5,969 nt of DNA from JAGOTP01 sp964415465 (lineage in GTDB: Bacteria > Patescibacteriota > Patescibacteriia > 2-12-FULL-60-25): assembly GCA_964415465.1 (NCBI GenBank), contig CAYQAL010000041.1:1-5969 (forward strand). The letters run 5' to 3'. Positions 1 to 5,143 of this stretch are shown one piece after another. The first letter of the stretch is position 1. Every line of letters begins with the position of its first letter. A program made the position numbers and the translations under genes. A model generated the notes under the pieces. It did no database searches and was not told the origin of the DNA. It saw only the letters and a program-made list of their open reading frames with translations.

Positions 1-134
1 GTAAAAACACCCTTGTCCGCTACTATCAGTCCTACGAAATTGCGCCCTACGCCGCTGGCGTGCCAAGTACAGAGCTTCCCTTTAGCGCTTGGCGAGATCT
101 GGCGGTTCCAGGTGTTGATCGCTGGTTTCGTTAA
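1..134 (+). CDS. C-terminal end of a DUF3298-like (RsiV-type) extracytoplasmic protein, partial
   Basis: An open frame runs from base 3 to a TAA at 132-134 and gives the last 43 residues of a protein that begins upstream of the window. The segment YEIAPYAAGVPSTELPFSAW resembles the end of DUF3298 domains, as found in the anti-sigma factor RsiV and many exported proteins of unknown role. That family typically ends in a 'pYeiapYaaG...ipy' strand-turn motif. The tail after the motif is short (about 13 residues). Of the two other forward frames, one meets a stop at once and the other gives an unremarkable peptide. The next gene begins 18 bases after the stop, so the two may share a transcript. 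The family call rests on one short motif and the function is not known. Confidence 0.6.
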   Translation, partial: KNTLVRYYQSYEIAPYAAGVPSTELPFSAWRDLAVPGVDRWFR

Positions 135-152
135 TCTTTGATTGTTTTTCTC

Positions 153-1052
153 ATGTCATTCGCGATTCACTTGAAAGAAGTTAGTAAAGTCTATCCTGTT
201 GCCGGCAAAGAGCCGTTTACCGCGCTCCATCCCATGACCTTCCAAGTGGAGGAAGGCACGATTCATGGACTCCTTGGGCCGAATGGGGCAGGAAAGTCTA
301 CAACCATCGCGCTCTTAGGAGGGATGCAGGTTCCGACGAGTGGTTCGGTTGAAATTTGTGGAATCGATTTAGCAACCGATCCAGTGAATGCGAAAAAACA
401 GCTCGGCATCGTTCCTCAAGAGCTTGTGGTTGAGCCTGCCTTCACTGTGAAAGAGGTGCTCCATTACTGCGGTGGAATGTACGGTGTATCGATTCAGGAT
501 CGCGCCAAACGTATTCCACACATCCTTGAAGCGCTTGAGTTGAGTGAGCATGCCGACAAGAAAGCGATGCAGCTCTCAGGCGGGATGAAGCGCCGTCTCA
601 TGGTTGCGAAGGCGATTCTCCATAAACCAAAGGTCTTAGTGCTCGACGAGCCAACGGCGGGTGTTGATGTGGCGCTTCGTCAGCGTTTGTGGGATTTGGT
701 TCGTACGCTCCATCGTGAAGGAACAACGATCCTGTTTACAACGCACTACCTAGAAGAGGCGGAGCAGCTCTGCGAACGGATTACCTTGCTGAACAAAGGC
801 AAGATTGTGAAAGAGGGGAGTCTCCATAGCTTGCAGCATGAATTCAGCGGTAACTTACTGTCATTCGAAGTCTATAAGCAGGACCAGCCACTCATGCCAG
901 GCGTGAAACAAAACGGAAAAACCTACGAACTGGCGTATGAAGATCTTGGCAAGGCGCTGAAAGACATCTCTGCCTACTACGGTACTAACCTGAAGACGGT
1001 TCAGAACCAGCGGGTCTCACTCGAACAAATCTTCCTTGAACTCACGCGCTAA
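153..1052 (+). CDS. ABC-2 type exporter, ATP-binding subunit
   Basis: This is a cytoplasmic nucleotide-binding subunit of 299 residues that would power the membrane partner encoded next door. All ABC ATPase motifs are visible: Walker A GPNGAGKST (42-50), Q-loop Q89 in VPQE, signature LSGGM (141-145), Walker B VLVLDEP (161-167) with catalytic Glu166, a D-loop-like AGVD (169-172), and the switch His198 in TTHYLEEAE. The layout matches the DrrA/NodI/CcmA-like exporter class, with a C-terminal extension of about 75 residues after the ATPase core. The ATG at 153 is preferred over an in-frame TTG at 138, because the five extra residues add nothing conserved and the domain starts right after MSFAIHL. 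Neither start has a Shine-Dalgarno sequence. The substrate cannot be read from sequence; drugs, lipids or polysaccharides are all possible for this class. Confidence 0.93.
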   Translation: MSFAIHLKEVSKVYPVAGKEPFTALHPMTFQVEEGTIHGLLGPNGAGKSTTIALLGGMQVPTSGSVEICGIDLATDPVNAKKQLGIVPQELVVEPAFTVKEVLHYCGGMYGVSIQDRAKRIPHILEALELSEHADKKAMQLSGGMKRRLMVAKAILHKPKVLVLDEPTAGVDVALRQRLWDLVRTLHREGTTILFTTHYLEEAEQLCERITLLNKGKIVKEGSLHSLQHEFSGNLLSFEVYKQDQPLMPGVKQNGKTYELAYEDLGKALKDISAYYGTNLKTVQNQRVSLEQIFLELTR

Positions 1053-1057
1053 CACTT

Positions 1058-1810
1058 ATGTTCTCTACGTACGCTTGGGCGCTCTACGCGCGTGAAACGA
1101 AACGGTTCCGCAAACTTTGGAAGGACACGGTTTTCAATCCGATTGTCTCGGTTGGACTCTATTTGCTCGTCTTTGGCGTTTTGATCGGAAAGCAGCAGAT
1201 TGGAAATACGAATGCCCTGGCGTTCGTGTATACGGGGTTATTGGGCATGGTACTGGTAAACGGCGCCTTCTCTAATCCGGGCTTCGCGCTCGTGATTGCG
1301 CGTAACCTTGGAACGATGCCTGACTTACAGCTTGCCCCAATTCGACCATGGGCGATTGGGTTGTCGTATGCGTTGGCCGCAATGACGCGCGCCGTCGTCA
1401 CTCTTCTTATCGCCGTCGTCTTAACGGCCTGGTGGGTTCCAGGGCTACACCTCGCGCATCCGTTTTTACTCTTACCAATTATTCTGGTGAACGGACTCCT
1501 CTTCGGTTTTATCGGTGTCATTTTCGGCATGAAAGCGCGCGGCTTTGAGTCACTTCAGATTGTGACCACATTCGTTCTACAGCCGATGATTTTCTTGGCC
1601 GGTGTATTCTATCCAATTTCACGGTTACCAGCGCCTTGGGATAAGATTAGCGAGTTCAATCCGTTGCACCATACGATTAACCTAGTACGCTACGCTATTC
1701 TTGGCTATCAAGATGTGAATCCATGGATTTCAGCTGCGGTTGTTGGTGTTTTGTTCATCATTACTGGAGCTGTGATGAGCTCGATTGTTGCCAAAGAGCT
1801 GAAACGGTAG
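1058..1810 (+). CDS. ABC-2 type exporter, permease subunit
   Basis: This is an integral membrane protein of 250 residues that forms the transport path driven by the preceding ATPase. A cytoplasmic N-terminus (RETKRFRKLWKD, 12-23) leads into about six hydrophobic segments, near residues 25-45, 55-80, 100-127, 135-157, 165-187 and 222-246. The segment FYPISRLPAPW (184-194) followed by FNPLHHTINLVR (200-211) is typical of the ABC2_membrane/NodJ-DrrB family, where it lies on the outer side before the last helix. The length is normal for the family. The ATG lies only 5 bases after the ATPase stop, with no Shine-Dalgarno sequence, so translation probably follows from the upstream gene in one operon. 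The protein ends in a basic tail (KELKR). No terminator is visible after it. The substrate is unknown. Confidence 0.92.
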   Translation: MFSTYAWALYARETKRFRKLWKDTVFNPIVSVGLYLLVFGVLIGKQQIGNTNALAFVYTGLLGMVLVNGAFSNPGFALVIARNLGTMPDLQLAPIRPWAIGLSYALAAMTRAVVTLLIAVVLTAWWVPGLHLAHPFLLLPIILVNGLLFGFIGVIFGMKARGFESLQIVTTFVLQPMIFLAGVFYPISRLPAPWDKISEFNPLHHTINLVRYAILGYQDVNPWISAAVVGVLFIITGAVMSSIVAKELKR

Positions 1811-1814
1811 CTTA

Positions 1815-1821
1815 AGAGGAG
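1815..1821 (+). other. Orphan Shine-Dalgarno-like box without a start codon
   Basis: The bases AGAGGAG lie just after the permease stop but no ATG, GTG or TTG follows within 4-12 bases. It may be chance, or a remnant of whatever stood here before the GC-rich unit. The similar TTAAG-GGAG pattern on the far side of that unit (2619-2627) is noted under findings. Confidence 0.2.
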
Positions 1822-1840
1822 AATAATAGAAGATTTTAGC

Positions 1841-1875
1841 TAGACCTTGATTTTTCTTGGTTTATATTGTAATAC
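1841..1875 (+). promoter_or_regulatory. Candidate sigma-70-type promoter of the GC-rich gene
   Basis: This is an AT-rich stretch between two GC-richer regions. Two overlapping readings are possible. One has TAGACC (1841-1846), 16 bases, then TATATT (1863-1868), with 4 of 6 and 5 of 6 matches to consensus. The other has TTGATT (1847-1852), 17 bases, then TAATAC (1870-1875). Either would start a transcript near 1875-1883, giving a leader of about 55-60 bases before the ATG at 1937. The position, directly upstream of a gene with its own ribosome-binding site, supports a real promoter, but the match is by eye only. Confidence 0.45.
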
Positions 1876-1896
1876 AACGGGGCGTTTCTCACATTC

Positions 1897-1912
1897 GGCG
1901 CGCTTTTGCGCC
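1897..1912 (+). other. Small GC hairpin in the leader of the GC-rich gene
   Basis: GGCGC (1897-1901) can pair with GCGCC (1908-1912) around a six-base loop containing TTTT. It sits 8 bases upstream of the Shine-Dalgarno sequence, inside the predicted 5' leader. It could shape the leader or protect the RNA end. With only five base pairs in GC-rich sequence it may be incidental. Confidence 0.25.
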
Positions 1913-1920
1913 ACCCACAC

Positions 1921-1928
1921 AAAGGAGG
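1921..1928 (+). promoter_or_regulatory. Strong Shine-Dalgarno sequence (AAAGGAGG)
   Basis: AAAGGAGG lies 8 bases before the ATG at 1937 and is complementary to the usual 16S rRNA 3' tail. It fixes the start of the GC-rich gene: the in-frame TTG at 1847 has no such signal, and the sequence between has mixed, non-GC3 codons. It is the only clear Shine-Dalgarno sequence ahead of any gene in the window. Confidence 0.85.
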
Positions 1929-1936
1929 AAGCGCTG

Positions 1937-2533
1937 ATGTCCACTCGATCGGGTTCCCCTGGTTTCTTGACTGGTGCCCTGGCGCCTCGCGCCAGGCCCG
2001 CGGCGCCGGGAATCGTCCCGGTGTCGGAAGACGAGGCGCTCCTCATGGGGCGTCAGCGCGCCGACATCCTGCGCAGCATGGGCATCGAGGACCCCTCGGT
2101 CCTCGCCCTGGTGCGGGATCTCGAGCTCATCCTCGACCCGCCGCCCCCGCTGCCGGACAACACGGCCGACGCCCCGGACGCCCGCGAGCGCGAGCTCGAC
2201 CGGCGCCGGCAGGTCGTGATGGCGAAGGTTGGTCAGGCGGCGGCCAAGCGCTACCTGGCCGACCTCGGCTCCACCCACCTCCTGGAGGACGCGCGTCGCC
2301 TCCGGGTCGACCCCTGCTTCCCTGAGACCGTCCCCACGGACGAAGGGCAGCGCGCGATCGAGCTCGGCCGGTGGATGGAGGCCTTCACGGCCGCCATCTA
2401 CGAGGCCGACGAGCGTCGCAAGTTCATTGAGCGGGCGCAGGCGCCGTGGTGGCAGCTCATCCCCTGGTGGGCGTGGCTCGTCCTCGTCCTCCTGCTCGTC
2501 CTGAGCAACCTCTGGGCTCGCTACGGCCGCTGA
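1937..2533 (+). CDS. Unrecognised GC-rich gene for a small tail-anchored membrane protein
   Basis: I do not recognise this 198-residue protein. The start is fixed by the Shine-Dalgarno sequence upstream. Residues 1-30 are Ser/Pro/Ala-rich and probably disordered. Residues 31-67 are helix-like (DEALLMGRQRADILRSMGI and on), then a PPPPLP linker (68-73), then charged helical segments (80-166) with one cysteine (C127). At the C-terminus, PWWQLIPWWAW (170-180) plus a Leu/Val run to about 193 forms one membrane helix with only ARYGR after it. This is a tail-anchor layout with the bulk of the protein in the cytoplasm. Base composition is about 70-80% GC in the lines I counted, against about 53-55% in neighbours, and third codon positions are almost all G or C in this frame. 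That supports real coding and suggests transfer from a GC-rich donor. The first dozen codons are less GC-rich. It has its own promoter-like, ribosome-binding and terminator signals. The function is unknown. Confidence 0.85.
   Translation: MSTRSGSPGFLTGALAPRARPAAPGIVPVSEDEALLMGRQRADILRSMGIEDPSVLALVRDLELILDPPPPLPDNTADAPDARERELDRRRQVVMAKVGQAAAKRYLADLGSTHLLEDARRLRVDPCFPETVPTDEGQRAIELGRWMEAFTAAIYEADERRKFIERAQAPWWQLIPWWAWLVLVLLLVLSNLWARYGR
1978..1996 (+). repeat. Perfect 8-bp inverted repeat within the GC-rich gene
   Basis: CCTGGCGC (1978-1985) and GCGCCAGG (1989-1996) are exact inverted copies around a CTC spacer, in codons 14-20. In RNA this would be a tight stem. It lies early in the coding region, where structure can affect translation. 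GC-rich sequence produces such repeats by chance, so a role is unproven. Confidence 0.35.
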
Positions 2534-2579
2534 CGGCGGTTCCACGGCTCAACTCGCACGGTGCGGAGAAGCGTAGATA

Positions 2580-2621
2580 GGGGGTCCCTGCTGCTCCGCA
2601 GGGGCCCCCGCTACCGTTTTT
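2580..2621 (+). terminator. Rho-independent terminator-like hairpin after the GC-rich gene
   Basis: GGGGGTCCCTGC (2580-2591) pairs with GCAGGGGCCCCC (2598-2609) over 12 positions, with one G-U pair, around a six-base loop. TTTTT follows at 2617-2621. The stem is very stable, but seven bases (GCTACCG) separate it from the T-run, more than in a canonical terminator. It lies 46 bases after the stop of the GC-rich gene and ends the GC-rich stretch, so it probably closes that transcription unit and insulates the next gene. Confidence 0.7.
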
Positions 2622-2664
2622 AAGGAGTGTTTGCTACCATCGCTTTCAATACACATTTCCCTCT

Positions 2665-3240
2665 ATGAAGCGCTTTCTGGCATATCTTGGCTGTATCGTG
2701 TTGGGTGGCGGTCTCGTTGCACTCGGCATGTATTTTTATGAGGGGTATCAATCTCCTGCGCCATCCGTGAAAGCGGATACGTGTCTTTTGGAGGAGTGTT
2801 TGGATGGGTCCGTAACCTATCCCATCGATCAATTGGAGGAGCAGGAACGTATTACGCTCATCGAGCTTGGCTTAGAGCAGCTACGCTTAGAAAAGGTTAC
2901 GGGTGCCATGGTTGAACGCTTCGGTCAGACGATGCAGCCGTTTGCAGGTGTCTGGCGTGTTCAGCAGCGTCAGTCGGCGGAGCTCCACGGATTATTTGAT
3001 AAATACGGCATCGCTGTACCGAAGGTTCCAGAAACTGGTTTTGGAGAAATTACGGCAAGCTCCACTCGCGCTGGGTGTACGCAGGGGCTCGATCAAGTGC
3101 GTCACTTCGAAGAACGCATTTACAATGAGCGCAACAGCTTCGTCACGCGTCCTGATATCCGACGCTTCATGCAAAGTGCGGCACGTATGTCACGCGATAC
3201 GCTAAAGCCAGCGTTCGAGCGCTGCGCCAAGCAAGAATAA
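2665..3240 (+). CDS. Membrane-anchored DUF2202-like (ferritin-like) protein
   Basis: This 191-residue protein has a short basic N-terminus (MKR) and one hydrophobic helix (about 5-25), giving a signal-anchor with the rest outside the cytoplasm. A Cys pair (C40, C45) precedes the domain, and C138 and C187 lie further on, so disulfides are possible. Residues 56-187 resemble DUF2202, a ferritin-like helical family. Matching landmarks are a Glu-rich first helix ending MVERFG (82-87), FDKYGI (111-116), PDIRR (163-167) and MSRDTLKPAF (175-184). From memory of the family pattern, usual ligand positions (SEQRH; the His of SRNHL) appear here as Gln100/Gln103 and Thr179, so the metal site may be lost. 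There is no Shine-Dalgarno sequence before the ATG. rsmE follows after 4 bases. The role is unknown. The family call is moderately sure and rests on recalled consensus. Confidence 0.6.
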   Translation: MKRFLAYLGCIVLGGGLVALGMYFYEGYQSPAPSVKADTCLLEECLDGSVTYPIDQLEEQERITLIELGLEQLRLEKVTGAMVERFGQTMQPFAGVWRVQQRQSAELHGLFDKYGIAVPKVPETGFGEITASSTRAGCTQGLDQVRHFEERIYNERNSFVTRPDIRRFMQSAARMSRDTLKPAFERCAKQE

Positions 3241-3244
3241 TGCC

Positions 3245-3949
3245 ATGCGTCTTCATCGCTTTTTTGTTGACCAACCACTTACCGACTCGTTGATTCGTAT
3301 CTCTGACAAAGAGCTGTTGCATCAATGGAGCCGTGTCTTGCGGTATAGCGAAGGTGTTCAAGTGGTTTTGCTGGATGGAAAGGGAAGTGAGGTAACGGGG
3401 ACGCTGATCGAGCTCTCTTCAAAACAGGCGCTGGTTGAAGTTGTCTCAAGACGAGAGCAGGCAGCCTCTTCCGAGTCAGTACTGACACTCTACTTCTCTC
3501 CATTGAAACGTGAGCTCACGGAACTAGTCTTTCAGAAAGGAACAGAGCTCGGCGTCTCGGTTTTCCAGCCGATTCTCTGTGATCGCACCGTCAGAGATGG
3601 CTTCAACCCAGAGCGAACGGCGCGCATCTTGAGAGAGGCGGCGGAACAGTCTGGTCGTCTTTGGTTGCCGGAGTTTCGAGCGCCGATTTCATTTGAAGAA
3701 GCGTTGAAAACCAATCAAAGCGGTTGTACATATTTTGCGACGCTAGATAAGGAAGTGAGCCACGTATCTCATAAGAAGCCTGATGTAACAGGATCAATCG
3801 CCTTGTTTGTTGGTCCAGAAGGTGGCTGGACAGAGGAAGAGGAGTCGCTCGCTCGAACGGCCGGGTACCAACCGTTCCACTTTTCCTCGAACATTCTCCG
3901 TGCCGAAACTGCTTGTATCGCTGGCGTCGCCTTGCTCTTAGCTGTGTAA
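3245..3949 (+). CDS. rsmE: 16S rRNA (uracil-1498-N3)-methyltransferase RsmE
   Basis: RsmE uses S-adenosylmethionine to methylate N3 of U1498 in the decoding region of 16S rRNA, acting on the assembled 30S subunit in the cytoplasm. The 234-residue length is normal. Residues 1-70 form the N-terminal PUA-like RNA-binding domain, beginning MRLHRFFVD and containing HQWSRVLRYSEGVQV (26-40). The rest is the SPOUT (trefoil-knot) domain, with FQKGTELGV (96-104), REAAEQSGRLWLPE (130-143), the cofactor-loop motif GPEGGWTEEE (190-199) and the knot motif NILRAETA (216-223). The ATG is 4 bases after the preceding stop and lacks a Shine-Dalgarno sequence, which suggests coupled expression. Nothing essential appears to be missing. 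Confidence 0.95.
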   Translation: MRLHRFFVDQPLTDSLIRISDKELLHQWSRVLRYSEGVQVVLLDGKGSEVTGTLIELSSKQALVEVVSRREQAASSESVLTLYFSPLKRELTELVFQKGTELGVSVFQPILCDRTVRDGFNPERTARILREAAEQSGRLWLPEFRAPISFEEALKTNQSGCTYFATLDKEVSHVSHKKPDVTGSIALFVGPEGGWTEEEESLARTAGYQPFHFSSNILRAETACIAGVALLLAV

Positions 3950-3972
3950 TCGCTCAAACGAAGCTCATTCGC

Positions 3973-3978
3973 TATACT
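3973..3978 (+). promoter_or_regulatory. Candidate -10 box (TATACT) placed for a leaderless rseP transcript
   Basis: TATACT matches the -10 consensus at five of six bases and ends 7 bases before the rseP ATG, so transcription would start at or next to the start codon. No good -35 box is found 16-18 bases upstream and there is no extended -10 TG. It sits in the only noticeable gap (36 bases) between the resident genes from 2665 onward. Tentative. Confidence 0.35.
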
Positions 3979-3985
3979 ACAACCC

Positions 3986-5140
3986 ATGCTCACTCTCCTT
4001 ACGTTTTTGGTTGTTTTGTCGGTCTTGGTGCTGATCCATGAACTGGGTCATTTTTTGGCCGCCCGCTTCTTTGGCGTCAAAGCGGAAGAGTTCGGTGTTG
4101 GTTTTCCTCCGCGAGCGATTGGGTTTGTAAAAGACAAAGGCAAGTGGAAACGCGTCGGGGCCAACGATACAAAGGAGTACGCGAACACCATCTGGTCGAT
4201 TAACTGGTTACCACTCGGTGGATTCGTGCGTATGAAGGGGGAAGAGGGGACGGCGATGGAGCAAGACTCGTTTAATGCGAAGTCAAAACGAGCGCGAGGC
4301 GTGATTCTGGCGGCGGGAGTCATCATGAACTGGTTGCTCGCCTGTGTGATTCTGACCGCTGGACTCATTGTTGGGATCCGCGGAGACCTGTCAGGCCTTC
4401 CGCCACAAGCCCAGGTGAGAGATCGTGCCGTTGAGTTTGTGAACGTCTTGCCAGAGTCGGCGGCCGCGGAGGCAGATATTCGTTTGGGTGATCACTTGCT
4501 CCGTGTCGATGGACGTGAGATCACGAACGTGGAACAGGCGCAGATGGTGATCAAAGAGCAGACCGAGCAGAACGAGCAGCTACAAGTCGAAATTCGTCGT
4601 AAAGAAGAAGTGAAGACCGTTCAGGTGACGCCAAAAACGATCGAGAGCCTTGGTCGCAAAGGGATTGGTGTCGCGATGGCCGATACGGGAAAGATCAGTT
4701 TCCCTTGGTATCGGGCGATCCCAGAAGGTGTGATGCTCACCGCTCGCTATACCTGGATGATCGTAGTTGGGTTCTTTGACCTCGTTCGAAATATCGTCGT
4801 TGGGAAGTCGGTGGGAGCGGATGTGTCTGGGCCGGTTGGGATTGCGGTAATGACAGGAAAAATCGCTGAACAGGGATTCTGGCCACTTCTGAGTTTCGCA
4901 GCGCTTCTCTCCTTAAACCTGGCCGTGATCAACTTTTTGCCAATTCCAGCCTTGGATGGAGGGCGTTTCCTCTTCCTTGCCATTGAGGCGATCCGAGGCC
5001 GCAAGGCGTCGCTCAAATTAGAGGCGGCGATTCACCGCGTCGGGTTCCTGTTTTTGATCGGATTGGTCTTGCTTGTCACCCTGCGTGATCTCCGTCAGTA
5101 TGGGGGAGTTATCCTGAATGGAATCAAGAATTTACTCTAG
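3986..5140 (+). CDS. rseP: Site-2 type intramembrane zinc metalloprotease RseP (M50B)
   Basis: This protease cuts transmembrane segments of membrane proteins within the bilayer. In well-studied bacteria its targets include anti-sigma factors and leftover signal peptides; the target here is unknown. The 384-residue protein has the zinc motif HELGH (18-22, ligands His18 and His22, catalytic Glu19) in the first membrane helix, then VGFPPR (38-43) and LPLGGFVRMKGE (75-86). A second helix spans about 105-131, and one PDZ domain about 145-220 includes a typical LGDHLLRVDGREI (167-179). The third zinc ligand is Asp324 in NFLPIPALDGG (316-326), and a last helix spans about 350-367. One PDZ domain is the form common outside the gamma-proteobacteria, which have two. 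Residues 52-72, before WLPLGGF, look like a short hydrophilic insertion. pheS starts 3 bases after the stop. Confidence 0.95.
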   Translation: MLTLLTFLVVLSVLVLIHELGHFLAARFFGVKAEEFGVGFPPRAIGFVKDKGKWKRVGANDTKEYANTIWSINWLPLGGFVRMKGEEGTAMEQDSFNAKSKRARGVILAAGVIMNWLLACVILTAGLIVGIRGDLSGLPPQAQVRDRAVEFVNVLPESAAAEADIRLGDHLLRVDGREITNVEQAQMVIKEQTEQNEQLQVEIRRKEEVKTVQVTPKTIESLGRKGIGVAMADTGKISFPWYRAIPEGVMLTARYTWMIVVGFFDLVRNIVVGKSVGADVSGPVGIAVMTGKIAEQGFWPLLSFAALLSLNLAVINFLPIPALDGGRFLFLAIEAIRGRKASLKLEAAIHRVGFLFLIGLVLLVTLRDLRQYGGVILNGIKNLL

Positions 5141-5143
5141 TCT

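Noticed and set aside
138..152. In-frame TTG start five codons upstream of the ATPase ATG
   Set aside because: It has no ribosome-binding site and adds only a short peptide before a normal ABC ATPase start; ATG at 153 is simpler.
1847..1936. N-terminal extension of the GC-rich gene from an in-frame TTG
   Set aside because: It would add 30 residues through the promoter-like and leader region, with no ribosome-binding site and different codon composition. The ATG at 1937 has a strong Shine-Dalgarno sequence.
1889..2545. A 218-codon open frame on the minus strand across the GC-rich gene
   Set aside because: GC-rich coding DNA rarely contains stops on either strand. The plus-strand gene has the Shine-Dalgarno sequence, GC-biased third codon positions, a sensible membrane helix and a terminator; the minus frame has none of these and reads as Arg/Pro/Gly-rich filler.
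2555..2565. Palindrome CGCAC-G-GTGCG after the GC-rich gene, considered as an operator or attachment site
   Set aside because: It is short, in GC-rich sequence, and has no second copy elsewhere in the window; chance is likely.
2534..2580. Possible tRNA or structured RNA between the GC-rich gene stop and the hairpin
   Set aside because: A GGTTCC-like string is present, but there is no cloverleaf, T-loop consensus or acceptor stem pairing, and the interval is too short.
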